A stretch of 64,000 nucleotides of DNA. It comes from Alkalihalobacillus sp. BA299. GTDB taxonomy: Bacteria > Bacillota > Bacilli > Bacillales > Bacillaceae_F. Positions 1 through 8,557 of the stretch are shown here, piece after piece. Location of the stretch: assembly GCF_017745675.1 (NCBI RefSeq), contig NZ_JAFLJM010000017.1, forward strand, positions 50,834 to 114,833, written 5' to 3'. The position numbers and the translations under genes were made by a program. The notes beneath the pieces are model-generated. The model was not told where the DNA came from. It was given only the letters and a program-made list of their open reading frames with translations, and did not search any database. How positions within the stretch are numbered: the first letter of the stretch is position 1; every line of letters begins with the position of its first letter.

Positions 1-1
1 T

Positions 2-547
2 CTATTGCAATTCCGTTCGCATGGAATTACACGAGACAAAGACAAATTAAAGGGAAACCATGGTCCATGGTATTATGAAATGCAATTTCTTGGCTACAAT
101 TATCGTATGACTGATATTCAAGCTGCTTTAGGGACCAGTCAGTTAAAGAAGCTTAATAAGTTTATTGAATTACGTCGAAAATATGTCCAAATGTATAATG
201 AAGCTTTTCAACATATAGACGAAATCGTGACTCCGTTTCAACATGAAGATGGAGATTCTAGCTGGCATTTATATATTATTCGACTAAATTTAGACAAATT
301 AACAGCATCAAGAATGGAAATTTTTGATGCTTTACAACAACAAAATATTGGAGTTAATGTTCATTATATTCCAGTTCACTACCAACCTTATTATCAAAAT
401 TTAGGGTATAAAAAAGGCATTTGTCCACATGCTGAAAAGCTGTTTGAAGGAATGATTACATTGCCGTTATTCCCTTCGATGAGTGAAAAAGATGTTCATA
501 GTGTAATAGAAGCCATAAAGAGAACGATAGGCTATTACCGAAAGTAG
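2..547 (+). CDS. pseC: PLP-dependent sugar aminotransferase, C-terminal part (PseC/SpsC type)
   Basis: The frame is open to the left edge, so only the last 181 or so residues of a protein usually about 380-390 long are visible; the TTG at 5 is not a real start. The visible part carries the DegT/DnrJ/EryC1 signature RSHGITRD followed by GYNYRMTDIQAALG, and a C-terminal region with HYIPVHYQPYY and a TLPLFPSM segment, as in UDP-4-keto-6-deoxy sugar aminotransferases. The catalytic lysine lies upstream, outside the window. PseC makes UDP-4-amino-4,6-dideoxy-N-acetyl-altrosamine in pseudaminic acid synthesis; B. subtilis SpsC is the spore-coat homologue. It ends 9 bp before spsF, with the next RBS in between, so it belongs to one operon with the following four genes. 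The family is secure; the exact substrate is inferred from neighbours. Confidence 0.85.
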   Translation, partial: LLQFRSHGITRDKDKLKGNHGPWYYEMQFLGYNYRMTDIQAALGTSQLKKLNKFIELRRKYVQMYNEAFQHIDEIVTPFQHEDGDSSWHLYIIRLNLDKLTASRMEIFDALQQQNIGVNVHYIPVHYQPYYQNLGYKKGICPHAEKLFEGMITLPLFPSMSEKDVHSVIEAIKRTIGYYRK

Positions 548-555
548 GTGGAAGA

Positions 556-1287
556 ATGAAGGTTGGTGCGATTATTCAAGCGCGGATGGGATCCAAAAGG
601 CTTCCTGGCAAAGTGTTAAAAAAAGTTCTAGATAAACCTTTACTTGAATATCAATATGAAAGGGTTAAAGAAGCGAAAACACTAAACGAAATCATTATTG
701 CTACAACTAAAAATGAGAAAGATGACCCAATCGTTCAACTTTGCCGGCAACTTTCAACTCCTTATTTTCGAGGTTCTGAGGAAGATGTATTATTACGATT
801 TTATGAAGCTGCGACAACATTTAATTTAGATGTGATTGTTCGCTTAACATCAGATTGCCCAATTATCGATCCGGATGTTATTGATAAAGTTGTTAACTGT
901 TATTTGGAAAATAGTGACCAGTATGATTATGTTTCGAATACACTAAACCGGACATATCCTCGTGGATTGGATACTGAGGTGATGTCTTATGGAGCTTTAA
1001 AAGCAGTAAATGCAAAAGCACAAAAACAACATGATCGAGAGCATGTAACAGCCTATATATGCAATAATCCAAAAGTATTTAGATTAGGAAATATTACAGA
1101 TAATTGTGTCAACAAACATCATAGGTGGACAGTAGATACAGAGGAGGATTTTTTATTAATTAAAAACATAATTGAAACATTGTATCCAATAAATAAGTAT
1201 TTTACATTAGAAGATGTTATTCATATATTACAAGACAACCCTAAATGGGTGGAGATTAACACTCATATTAAACAAAAAAAGCTATAG
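556..1287 (+). CDS. spsF: SpsF-type cytidylyltransferase of nonulosonic acid operon
   Basis: The 243-residue protein begins with the nucleotidyltransferase signature GAIIQARMGSKRLPGKVL and has VIVRLTSDCPIIDP around residues 93-106, both diagnostic of the SpsF family of cytidylyltransferases. It probably activates the sugar acid made by the downstream synthase with CTP. Classical PseF/NeuA enzymes instead start with an I(P)ARGGSK motif, so this operon uses the SpsF version found in B. subtilis spore-coat polysaccharide genes. The start ATG has the RBS GGTGGAAG just upstream. The family is clear; that CMP-pseudaminate is the product is inference. Confidence 0.85.
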   Translation: MKVGAIIQARMGSKRLPGKVLKKVLDKPLLEYQYERVKEAKTLNEIIIATTKNEKDDPIVQLCRQLSTPYFRGSEEDVLLRFYEAATTFNLDVIVRLTSDCPIIDPDVIDKVVNCYLENSDQYDYVSNTLNRTYPRGLDTEVMSYGALKAVNAKAQKQHDREHVTAYICNNPKVFRLGNITDNCVNKHHRWTVDTEEDFLLIKNIIETLYPINKYFTLEDVIHILQDNPKWVEINTHIKQKKL

Positions 1288-1298
1288 TTGTGTTTTTA

Positions 1299-2216
1299 AT
1301 GAATAATATTGTGTTTAGAGTTGACTCATCAGTAGCAATTGGAACAGGTCACGTAATGAGATGTTTAACATTAGCAGGGCAGCTTAAAAAAATGGGTGCT
1401 AATATTTCATTTATATGCAGGGAGCTTGAGGGAGATTTAAACAACTATATTAAAGAGAGTGGCTATAACGTTCAGCCCTTATCTAAAGTGAAGACTAGTG
1501 AGTCTAACAATATTTTTAAGTGGTATAAGGAAAATTGGCAACAAGATGTTTATGAAACTCGATTTGTAATAGAAAATCAAACATATATAGTAGATGTATT
1601 AATTATTGATCACTATTATGGTCCTAATTATGTGTTAATAAGGGAAGAGTTTATTAAAGCTTATCCTCTAAAACGTAATTGCAATGGGATCATTCAAAAC
1701 ATTCTCGTTTTTATGGGGGGATCAGACCCTACAAATGAAACAATCAAGGTTTTGGATGCATTAGCTTTATTAGAAATAAATACAATAGTCAATGTAGTAG
1801 TAGGTTCATCTAATAAAATAAAAGGTGTAATTCAAGAATATTGTGATCGATACTCTAACTTTTTCTTTTATTGCCAAGTATCAAACATGGCAAAATTAAT
1901 GAATGAAGCAGATTTAATAATCGGATCTGGTGGCACGACAACATGGGAAAGATGTTATTTAGGAGTTCCATCAATAACAATTATTGTATCTGATAATCAG
2001 GAACAATTAACAAACACGGTTAGTAAGTTTTTGGGGACGATTAATTTAGGTTTTTACCACAAAACTACCTCTAAACATATACTTCAGACAGTGAGGGAAC
2101 TAATGATGTATCCTGAGAAAGTCAAATTAATATCTGAATGTGCTTCAAAACTAGTAAACCCAAAAATTATTCATGCTTATCCTGTTGCTAACATGATTAT
2201 GGAGGAATTACGGTGA
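1299..2216 (+). CDS. pseG: PseG/SpsG-type UDP-sugar hydrolase
   Basis: The protein carries the PseG signature G-x-GH-x-x-R (IGTGHVMRC, residues 14-22) of UDP-2,4-diacetamido-2,4,6-trideoxy-altropyranose hydrolases and the GT-B-like UDP-binding segment GSGGTTTWERCYLGVPSI near residue 210. It would remove UDP from the intermediate before condensation with phosphoenolpyruvate. A GTG at 1290 would add three residues, but family members begin close to the segment starting at ATG 1299, and neither start has a strong RBS. The gene overlaps the next one by 4 bp (GTGA), which points to translational coupling. B. subtilis SpsG is the equivalent spore-coat protein. Confidence 0.85.
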   Translation: MNNIVFRVDSSVAIGTGHVMRCLTLAGQLKKMGANISFICRELEGDLNNYIKESGYNVQPLSKVKTSESNNIFKWYKENWQQDVYETRFVIENQTYIVDVLIIDHYYGPNYVLIREEFIKAYPLKRNCNGIIQNILVFMGGSDPTNETIKVLDALALLEINTIVNVVVGSSNKIKGVIQEYCDRYSNFFFYCQVSNMAKLMNEADLIIGSGGTTTWERCYLGVPSITIIVSDNQEQLTNTVSKFLGTINLGFYHKTTSKHILQTVRELMMYPEKVKLISECASKLVNPKIIHAYPVANMIMEELR

Positions 2217-2770
2217 ACCTATTAAGAAGAACAAGGTTAGAAGATTTAAATCTATCACATTTAGAGATGGTTTTAAATTGGAGGAATCAGGATCATATCC
2301 GAAAAAAAATGTTTCAAGATCAAACCATTTCATTACGTGAACATAAAACATGGTTTGATAGATTAAAAAAAAACAATCGAACTATTGTAAAGATCTTTTA
2401 TTTTGATAATGAGCCTAAAGGGGTAGTAAATTTTACGAATTTAGATTTTGATAATAGAAAATGTTTTTGGGGTTTTTTTATTGGTGATCAACGTGCGCCC
2501 AAAGGATTAGGAACTGTTATGGGGTATTTAGCACTAAATTTTATATTTGAGGAGAAAAATATCTGTAAATTATGTGCTGAAATTATAAGTTTTAATAAAA
2601 GAAGCATTCGTTACCATCAACGATTAGGATTTAAAATAGAAGCTGTGTTAAAAAAACAAATTATTAAACAAGATGAATATACAGATGTCATTTTAATGGC
2701 TTTATATAAAGAAGAATGGATAGAAAATAAAAGTCAAATTCAACATTTGATAGGGGAATTTGAAATATGA
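2213..2770 (+). CDS. pseH: GNAT N-acetyltransferase (PseH/SpsD type)
   Basis: This 185-residue GNAT-fold acetyltransferase has the N-terminal MVLNWRNQDHIRKKMF stretch typical of PseH/RimJ-like sugar acetyltransferases, the acetyl-CoA loop region AEIISFNKRSIRYHQRLGF, and a C-terminal YTDVILMALYKEEW segment. In the pathway it acetylates the 4-amino group made by PseC. The start is the GTG at 2213 inside the end of pseG, and it overlaps pseI by 4 bp (ATGA). B. subtilis SpsD is the equivalent spore-coat protein. Confidence 0.83.
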   Translation: MNLLRRTRLEDLNLSHLEMVLNWRNQDHIRKKMFQDQTISLREHKTWFDRLKKNNRTIVKIFYFDNEPKGVVNFTNLDFDNRKCFWGFFIGDQRAPKGLGTVMGYLALNFIFEEKNICKLCAEIISFNKRSIRYHQRLGFKIEAVLKKQIIKQDEYTDVILMALYKEEWIENKSQIQHLIGEFEI

Positions 2771-3819
2771 ATCATTTTGTGGTTGATGGCCAGAAGGTTG
2801 GACAAAATTACAAACCTTTTATTATTGCAGAAATGTCCGGAAATCATTGTCAGTCTTTGAAACGTGCGTTAGCTATTGTTGAGGCTGCTGCGAAAGCAGG
2901 GGCAAATGCGTTAAAGATTCAAACTTATACAACTGATACAATGACTTTAAATATAGAAAATCCAGAATTTAAAATTAAAGATAGCAATAGTCTGTGGAGA
3001 GATCATACACTTTATCAGCTTTATCAACAAGCATACACTCCTTGGGAATGGCACAAACCTATTTTTGAACGAGCCAAAGAATTAGGAATGATACCTTTTA
3101 GCACGCCTTTTGATGAAACAGCTGTTGATTTTCTTGAAGAATTACATGTATCTATGTATAAAATTGCTTCATTTGAAAATATAGATCTTCCATTAATCAA
3201 AAAAGTTTCATCAACTGGAAAACCGCTGATTATTTCGACAGGAATGGCAACAGTGTCTGAAATTGATGAAGCGGTATGTACAGCCAGGGAGGCAGGGTGT
3301 AGGGATTTAGTTCTTTTAAAATGTACTAGCACATATCCAGCTACACCGAATAACTCAAATATTTTAACTATTCCGCATATGGAGAAGCTATTTCATTGTC
3401 AAATTGGCTTATCGGATCATACGATGGGAGTCGGTGTTGCTGTTGCGAGTGTGGCACTGGGTGCAACAGTTATCGAAAAACATCTCACTCTTTCACGAGC
3501 AGACGGGGGAGTTGATGCAGAATTTTCTCTAGAGCCTTATGAAATGAAATTATTAGTTGAGGAATCAAAGCGTGCTTGGGAATCTTTAGGTGTAGTCCAT
3601 TATGGACCAACTGAAGCGGAAAAATCATCGATAAAATTTAGAAGATCTATTTATGTTTCACAAAACATTAAAAAGGGACATCCGTTTACAAAGGAGAATA
3701 TAAAAGTTATTCGACCAGGATTTGGACTTGAACCTAAATATTATGAGATGATTCTTGGCAAAACGGCCAAGAAAGATTTAAAGAGAGGAACATCCTTATC
3801 ATGGGATCATATTTTATAA
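2767..3819 (+). CDS. pseI: NeuB-family sugar acid synthase (pseudaminic acid synthase type, SpsE-like)
   Basis: The 350-residue protein has the NeuB TIM-barrel domain (FIIAEMSGNHCQSLKRAL at residues 18-35, LKIQTYTTDTMTL, PFSTPFDETAVDFLEEL, KIASFEN, ISTGMAT, GLSDHTMG, EKHLTLSR) and a C-terminal SAF domain (from RRSIYVSQNIKKGHPFT). It condenses the six-carbon diacetamido sugar with phosphoenolpyruvate to a nine-carbon sugar acid. The order NxHxG.../SDHT and the neighbours favour pseudaminic over sialic or legionaminic acid, but sequence alone does not settle the product. It is the last intact gene of the operon; a degenerate gene follows within 5 bp. Confidence 0.88.
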   Translation: MNHFVVDGQKVGQNYKPFIIAEMSGNHCQSLKRALAIVEAAAKAGANALKIQTYTTDTMTLNIENPEFKIKDSNSLWRDHTLYQLYQQAYTPWEWHKPIFERAKELGMIPFSTPFDETAVDFLEELHVSMYKIASFENIDLPLIKKVSSTGKPLIISTGMATVSEIDEAVCTAREAGCRDLVLLKCTSTYPATPNNSNILTIPHMEKLFHCQIGLSDHTMGVGVAVASVALGATVIEKHLTLSRADGGVDAEFSLEPYEMKLLVEESKRAWESLGVVHYGPTEAEKSSIKFRRSIYVSQNIKKGHPFTKENIKVIRPGFGLEPKYYEMILGKTAKKDLKRGTSLSWDHIL

Positions 3820-3823
3820 TACT

Positions 3824-4056
3824 TTTAATATGCTTACTACGACTGTGACTGCTTTCAATGGAATCAATGGAACGGATGTCCCTGCAATGGTAGGATATGT
3901 GATGGTCACGCGAGTGCTAATGTTACAACAGTAAATTTCTTAAGTGGTACAGAAAATTTGTTAACGATCGATTTAACACCTGGAATCCCTGTTTATGGAT
4001 CAAGAGATGTTTATAAAGGACAACCATGGCGTTCGGTGTACATGTACGTTCTTTAA
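3824..4056 (+). pseudogene. Broken copy of the appendage-like small protein family
   Basis: Reading from 3824 gives TVTAFNGINGTDVPAMVGYVM, which lines up with SVTFFDGTDGSDIPSLAGYVM of the intact gene at 4442. After about 3909 the match jumps to another frame (from 3911: ASANVTTVNFLSGTENLLTIDLTPG), matching STARVNFLNDTVVVKTIDVTPG, and runs to the TAA at 4054. The copy lacks a proper N-terminus and start, carries a frameshift, and has an unrelated tail (VYGSRDVYKGQPWR). It is a decayed tandem paralogue directly after pseI. Seen directly in the sequence; the cause of decay is unknown. Confidence 0.8.
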
Positions 4057-4289
4057 ACTGAAACATAGTATTGTCCCTCTTAATTAAAGGCAACTCGCTT
4101 GTTGTTTGTACCATTCTATTTATCTCATTCCTCATCATTATTCTATTCTCTAGTCGCCCCATCTATCTTTTCGACGCCTATTTTTTTTCTTTGAAAGGAT
4201 TGTATTTTCGTTATTGCAAAGATTGGTAGTCTCTCACTCCTATAATAACAATCCACAAAAAGTAGCGATTTTCTTCCAAATTAAAATTA

Positions 4290-4334
4290 AGAGAGTGTTC
4301 TCAAATACTAGGCTTTTGAGATACCCTCTTTTCT
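4290..4334 (+). terminator. Rho-independent-like terminator after the sugar operon
   Basis: GAGAGTGTTCTCAAA pairs, with a few mismatches, with TTTTGAGATACCCTCTT across an 8-9 nt loop and is followed by TTTTC. It lies about 230 bp after the pseudogene and is the first terminator-like site downstream of pseI. The stretch 4057-4289 shows no gene I can support. Confidence 0.6.
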
Positions 4335-4441
4335 ATTTCAATGGTTTCCAAAACTCCACAAACATCTTAGGTTAAATGTCTGAGACAAATCTTACAAAAT
4401 TTAATATATTATTGTATCAAGCAAGAAAGGGGGGGATTTAC

Positions 4442-4774
4442 ATGGCAAACGGACTTTTTGCAAAACCAGAAAGAACGGCGAATCAAGTTCAAATTCAATT
4501 TGAAGCGACAAGTTCTACTTCTGTTACTTTTTTCGACGGTACAGATGGATCAGATATTCCGTCATTAGCAGGATATGTAATGGCTAACGCAGGTGGATCT
4601 ACTGCAAGAGTAAACTTCTTAAATGATACAGTTGTGGTGAAGACTATTGATGTAACTCCTGGTAAATATCAAAGTTTTTTCGTTCTTGGAGCAGATAATA
4701 TCACGATAAGCGCTACTACCGCCACTACAACAAGTGGTGATTTGAATGTTGTTATAAACAACAATCCGCTCTAA
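4442..4774 (+). CDS. Small beta-rich protein, appendage/coat-like paralogue 1
   Basis: The start ATG 4442 follows AGAAAGGGGGG, giving 110 residues (an in-frame ATG at 4376 has no RBS). The protein is Thr/Ser/Asn-rich, has no cysteine and no signal peptide, and is predicted from alternating residues to be nearly all beta strand. Motifs GYVMANAGG, ARVNFLND, YQSFFVLGADNITI and the end SGDLNVVINNNPL recur in the proteins at 4949 and 8558, so this is a local family. The third member looks like an endospore appendage (S-Ena, DUF3992) subunit; for this Cys-less one that role is only inference. A weak sigma-K-like element (ACA, 15 bp, AATATATTA) lies at 4385-4411. Confidence 0.75.
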   Translation: MANGLFAKPERTANQVQIQFEATSSTSVTFFDGTDGSDIPSLAGYVMANAGGSTARVNFLNDTVVVKTIDVTPGKYQSFFVLGADNITISATTATTTSGDLNVVINNNPL

Positions 4775-4782
4775 TAAAAATG

Positions 4783-4814
4783 GAGGGTGTTCCATTAATA
4801 TGGACACCCTCTTT
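4783..4814 (+). terminator. Terminator after paralogue 1
   Basis: GAGGGTGT.CCAT pairs with ATGG.ACACCCTC, followed by TTT. It sits 9 bp after the stop codon of the gene at 4442 and so separates that gene from the next paralogue as its own transcript. Confidence 0.85.
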
Positions 4815-4856
4815 CTAGGTGTATTCATTATTTTAGTAATACAAGGGTAATGAAGT

Positions 4857-4885
4857 TAACCAATGCCTTCTTTTTTCATATGATA
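4857..4885 (+). promoter_or_regulatory. Candidate sigma-K (mother-cell sporulation) promoter
   Basis: TAACC, a 15 bp spacer and CATATGATA match the sigma-K consensus KMACA-N15/16-CATANNNTA at all but one of the -35 positions and all fixed -10 positions. It would start transcription about 55 bp before the ATG at 4949. A sigma-K promoter would place the downstream genes in late sporulation. The match is by eye, and no sigma-A promoter of similar quality is seen here. Confidence 0.45.
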
Positions 4886-4948
4886 TATCAATCTTTGTAA
4901 TAGTTAATTTGACAAAAGTTACGTTTCGTAAAGAGAAAGGGGCTTCAG

Positions 4949-5275
4949 ATGTCTTGTTCGAATAAATGTTGCTCACCGCGTATTATTCCTAATCAAATCA
5001 GCATACAATGGGAAACGGTTGATACGCCTATTTTTCCTTATGCCTCCGATCAAATAGCAACGCTCAGCGGTTATGTTCTTAATAATAGTTCTTCTAAGGG
5101 GCCTGTGACCGTAAATTTTATACGAAGTGGTGGACTGCTACCATTTAGTTTAATTGTGCAAGAAGGCGTGTATAAATCATTTGTCGTTATTGGGGTGGAT
5201 ACGCTCCGAATGGATTCAGGCGGCAGCTTTGCATCAGGTGAATTGAATATAACGATTAATTTTAATCCGTTTTAA
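4949..5275 (+). CDS. Small beta-rich protein, appendage/coat-like paralogue 2
   Basis: This 108-residue protein is preceded by GAGAAAGGGG and starts with a Cys cluster (C3, C7, C8: CSNKCC), then a strand-rich body NQISIQWE, LSGYVLNNSSSKGPVTVNF, YKSFVVIGVDTLRM and the terminal SGELNITINFNPF. It is clearly homologous to the proteins at 4442 and 8558. Cys-rich N-terminal arms linked to a jelly-roll body are the design of endospore appendage (Ena) subunits, where the arm cross-links neighbours. The full Ena CC-x(10-12)-C pattern is not present here, so the assignment is tentative. It is likely co-transcribed with the Maf gene, whose ATG lies 51 bp on. Confidence 0.78.
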   Translation: MSCSNKCCSPRIIPNQISIQWETVDTPIFPYASDQIATLSGYVLNNSSSKGPVTVNFIRSGGLLPFSLIVQEGVYKSFVVIGVDTLRMDSGGSFASGELNITINFNPF

Positions 5276-5326
5276 AGCTAGTTAATGAAGATTGTAAGTT
5301 TTTTATATGAAAGGGTTGTAAAGTTT

Positions 5327-7252
5327 ATGTCAAAGTTATCTGTAGACTTATCCGAAAGAAATAAGTTGTTTCAAAAAAACTTACAGTACTTTCCCGAATA
5401 TGTCAAACAACAAATAGTTAAGGTTAATCTAAAGGAAATAGAGAAATCAATTGATATTGTCTATACGAAGGAAGGCGCTCCAATTTGCAAGAACAAAAAA
5501 GACGGGAGAGTACAACATATTAACAGTCAATATCCATGGGATGAGGCAAAGAATTGGTGTAATCAGTTGCCTCTAAATGAGATGAGTACGCTTTTTGTGT
5601 ACGGATGTGGCTTTGGCTACCCATTAATAGAATTATTAAAAAGGGTGCACGAGGATACTTTTGTTGTTGTGTTTGAACAAAATCTCCATATATTTATCGC
5701 AATGCTGTATTATTTTGATTTAGAGCCTATTTTTCGCAAGCACAATAAATGTATTTTTTTTCTTGGTTCACCAGATGATTTTTCAGAGAATTTCCAACAT
5801 TTAATTTTAACAAATAGTGTATTTCATTTAACTGTTCCTTCTGTTCTATTTACTCCAAGCTCAAGGCTGTTTAAAATGGAGTATCTTAACATACAGTCTC
5901 ATATTTTTGATCGGCTAAAACAACAAATTTTTGCATATGGCAGTAGTCATAATGATTCGTTGCTTGGATTTCATAATATGATAGAAAATATTAAGATTGT
6001 GTTGGAGAATCCGTATTTAACGAGTTTAAAAGATAAGTTTGCTAATGTTCCAGCTTTTATTGTAGCAAATGGTCCTTCCTTGGACAAAAGTATAAATGAA
6101 TTAAAGCAAGTGAAAGGAAAAGGATTGATTCTCTGTTGCGAGTCCGCTATTGTTCCACTAATGAAAAATGGTATTAAACCGGATGCTATTTGTGTATCTG
6201 AACGTACGCCTGATAGCTATTTATATCATTTTCAAAATCGGAAATACCCAAAGGACATTGCCTTACTTGCGCTCGCTGTTGCCGATCCACGAACGTTTGC
6301 TTCTTTTGCAGGTCCAAAAGTACCTATTTTTCGAAGTTTAGAGACGACGAGCAAATGGTTTAATCAAATTACTGGTGATAGAAGCGGACTATCTGGAGGT
6401 GTAAACGTCTCACATCTTGCCTATGAATTAGCTGACTACATGGGAGCTAATCCAATTGTGTTTGTCGGACAAAATTTTGCCTATGGATTAGATGGAATGA
6501 CCCATAGTAAACATTCAAAGTATATAGATGAAGGAAAAGGGTATATCGAAAAATTGAAATCTTTACCAATTATTTATATGGATGGAAATGAGGTTCCGTT
6601 TGTTCCATCAAACGTAATATGGGAGAGGTACCGAAAAGGTCTTGAACGGTTAATAGAGCAGACACCACATGTAACAGCCATCAATACGACGAAAGGCGGG
6701 GCGAAAATCAAAGGAACTTCATACGATTCATTAACAAACGTTATTGAACAATATTGCAAAAATAGACAGTTAAACCGACTTGATACCTTACTAAACGATT
6801 GTAAAAAAAATGTAAATATACAGGATCGAAAGAATAAAATTAAGAACCTAAAAATTGAACTAAAAAAATGTATCGAAATCTTTCGTGCATTTAATCAGTT
6901 AACGGAGGAAAGAAAGGCGATCATTCAACAGTTACTCGATGGATCTAAAGCACAAAATATCGAATTATTACGTAATGCATTCATAGAAAATAGTACACAT
7001 ATAATGAAATTTATTCGAGCTGGTGTACACAATATGTTTTTCCAACAAGTGATTATGGTTGGATATTATCAGATCAATGAATTAGGTGTTATCCATACTC
7101 TCGAGAAACTTCGTTATGCTCTACAATTTCAAATGAAATTATTTGAGAACTTGTCTGTCATTTGTCAAAGTCTCGTTAGAAATTTTCAGGTCGCTATTGA
7201 AAAGCTTTCTACAGTGGAAATTACATCATGTGAAGGAATGGAGCACCAATGA
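5327..7252 (+). CDS. Maf-type (motility associated factor) glycosyltransferase
   Basis: The roughly 641-residue protein belongs to the Maf/DUF115 (6-hydroxymethylpterin pyrophosphokinase MptE-like) family: an N-terminal domain with LFVYGCGFGYPLIELL, then the core with AFIVANGPSLDKSINEL, CCESAIVPLMKNGIKPDAICVSERTP, SGGVNVSHLAYELADYMGANPIVFVGQNFAY, followed by a helical C-terminus. Known Maf proteins transfer pseudaminic or legionaminic acid to Ser/Thr of flagellin. I chose ATG 5327 because GAAAGGG precedes it at a workable distance; the ATG at 5285 has no RBS. No flagellar gene is nearby; instead it sits between appendage-like genes and 1.5 kb from the sugar acid operon. It overlaps the methyltransferase gene by 4 bp (ATGA). 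Confidence 0.87.
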   Translation: MSKLSVDLSERNKLFQKNLQYFPEYVKQQIVKVNLKEIEKSIDIVYTKEGAPICKNKKDGRVQHINSQYPWDEAKNWCNQLPLNEMSTLFVYGCGFGYPLIELLKRVHEDTFVVVFEQNLHIFIAMLYYFDLEPIFRKHNKCIFFLGSPDDFSENFQHLILTNSVFHLTVPSVLFTPSSRLFKMEYLNIQSHIFDRLKQQIFAYGSSHNDSLLGFHNMIENIKIVLENPYLTSLKDKFANVPAFIVANGPSLDKSINELKQVKGKGLILCCESAIVPLMKNGIKPDAICVSERTPDSYLYHFQNRKYPKDIALLALAVADPRTFASFAGPKVPIFRSLETTSKWFNQITGDRSGLSGGVNVSHLAYELADYMGANPIVFVGQNFAYGLDGMTHSKHSKYIDEGKGYIEKLKSLPIIYMDGNEVPFVPSNVIWERYRKGLERLIEQTPHVTAINTTKGGAKIKGTSYDSLTNVIEQYCKNRQLNRLDTLLNDCKKNVNIQDRKNKIKNLKIELKKCIEIFRAFNQLTEERKAIIQQLLDGSKAQNIELLRNAFIENSTHIMKFIRAGVHNMFFQQVIMVGYYQINELGVIHTLEKLRYALQFQMKLFENLSVICQSLVRNFQVAIEKLSTVEITSCEGMEHQ

Positions 7253-8115
7253 ATGCTAAAGAAAAAGAACAAATAAAAGGTCTATTAAAAGATATAAAGG
7301 CAGAATCGAAAGATATGCGTAATGTGTTATGGTCACGCGAAGAAATGATGGAAAACAAAGATTTTATTAATTCAGTGAATCTTAATATGGAAAAAATGAT
7401 GGATCACATCATGAATAGTTTATATCAGTATCAAAAAATAGGATGGAAAAAGTTTCTTCCGAATAAAGAATTAATTGAGCAAAAAGAGCAAGACGAACGA
7501 ATAAAAAAAGAAAAAGAACGTTTTATGAAATGGATAGAGAGAGTTACTGAAATCGATGATTTTTATTATTTATTTCATAGGCAATTAGCCGAAGAGAAAC
7601 TGCTTAAGACACTTTCTGATTATGGCTGTGACGATTTTCAAAAAGCTTCTGTTATGGATATAGGGTGCAGGGATGGAAAATGGTTAAAGTCGTTCCAAGA
7701 GTGGGGAGCGTTACCAGGAAACTTAGTAGGTATTGATGTCTATCAGCCTATTATTAATCAGGCGAAGAAAATTTCAGACTCTAGTATCCAATTTATGGAA
7801 ATATATCCAGATGAACTACCATTTGAAGATAAAAAATTTGATGTGATTTTGATGTTTGGTTTTCTTATGCACGTTCTTGATGAATCTTTACGAAAAAAAA
7901 TAGGACGTGAAATCGTAAGAGTCCTTTCCGATGATGGTATTATTATTACCTTTAATCTAACTAAAGACGCAATAGCTAGTTTAGAGCCATTTTATGCATA
8001 TACTTCAATCGGCTTAGAGTCGGAAGATTTAATTGACATCTTTACTGGTTGTTCGGTTCACTTTGAAAGGCAGTCTCATTCAGGTTTAGCCATCATTAGA
8101 AAAAAAAAATTGTAA
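7249..8115 (+). CDS. Class I SAM-dependent methyltransferase with helical N-terminus
   Basis: The 288-residue protein has a charged, helical first half (to about residue 125) and then a Rossmann methyltransferase domain: VMDIGCRDGKWLKSF (motif I, about residue 137), VGIDVYQPIINQAKK (motif II acidic residue), FEDKKFDVILMFGFLMHV (motif IV region) and VLSDDGIIITF. It is coupled to the Maf gene by ATGA. The context suggests methylation of the transferred sugar or of its acceptor, but nothing in the sequence names the substrate. Confidence 0.8.
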   Translation: MNAKEKEQIKGLLKDIKAESKDMRNVLWSREEMMENKDFINSVNLNMEKMMDHIMNSLYQYQKIGWKKFLPNKELIEQKEQDERIKKEKERFMKWIERVTEIDDFYYLFHRQLAEEKLLKTLSDYGCDDFQKASVMDIGCRDGKWLKSFQEWGALPGNLVGIDVYQPIINQAKKISDSSIQFMEIYPDELPFEDKKFDVILMFGFLMHVLDESLRKKIGREIVRVLSDDGIIITFNLTKDAIASLEPFYAYTSIGLESEDLIDIFTGCSVHFERQSHSGLAIIRKKKL

Positions 8116-8135
8116 GAAAGAGAAGATGGATAAAA

Positions 8136-8462
8136 ATGAAGGATAACATTATGCAGGAACTAGAGCGAATGGAGAACGTAACGGTTACATGCATCATACA
8201 TTGGAAGCAAGGGAGTGATGCTGAATGCTATGAAGCTTTCATTCGTATTATTGAGCATTTAGAGTTTATGGTTGACTCCCATTTTGACAGATTCATGGAG
8301 AGAAAAGAACAATTGGTAACCTTTATACAGGAATTGTATCAGTATGTGAGTAATAAGGATATTGTTGGAATTATTGATTTGCTGGAGTATGAATTTAGAC
8401 CTTTTATTTCTGAATGGAGACAGGATGAAATGATCAAACACTCTCCCCCTAATAAAGGGTGA
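8136..8462 (+). CDS. Small helical protein of unknown function in the Maf operon
   Basis: This 108-residue acidic protein is predicted to be mainly helical, with no cysteine pattern beyond C19 and C30, no signal peptide and no membrane segment. It starts 20 bp after the methyltransferase gene with GAAAGAGAAG upstream, so it probably belongs to the same transcript. I do not recognise the family. Possible roles are a chaperone or adaptor for the modified protein; this is a guess from position only. Confidence 0.6.
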   Translation: MKDNIMQELERMENVTVTCIIHWKQGSDAECYEAFIRIIEHLEFMVDSHFDRFMERKEQLVTFIQELYQYVSNKDIVGIIDLLEYEFRPFISEWRQDEMIKHSPPNKG

Positions 8463-8557
8463 TTGGAATGTTCAACACTAATTATTCACGACGGAGGGTT
8501 GGGATGATAGTAATTGACACATAGTCATCAATAAAATGAGTAAGAGGGAGATCGCTA

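Noticed and set aside
4057..4162. Minus-strand frame (79 codons) across 3923-4162 behind the sugar operon
   Set aside because: Overlaps the pseudogene, has no RBS and no family resemblance.
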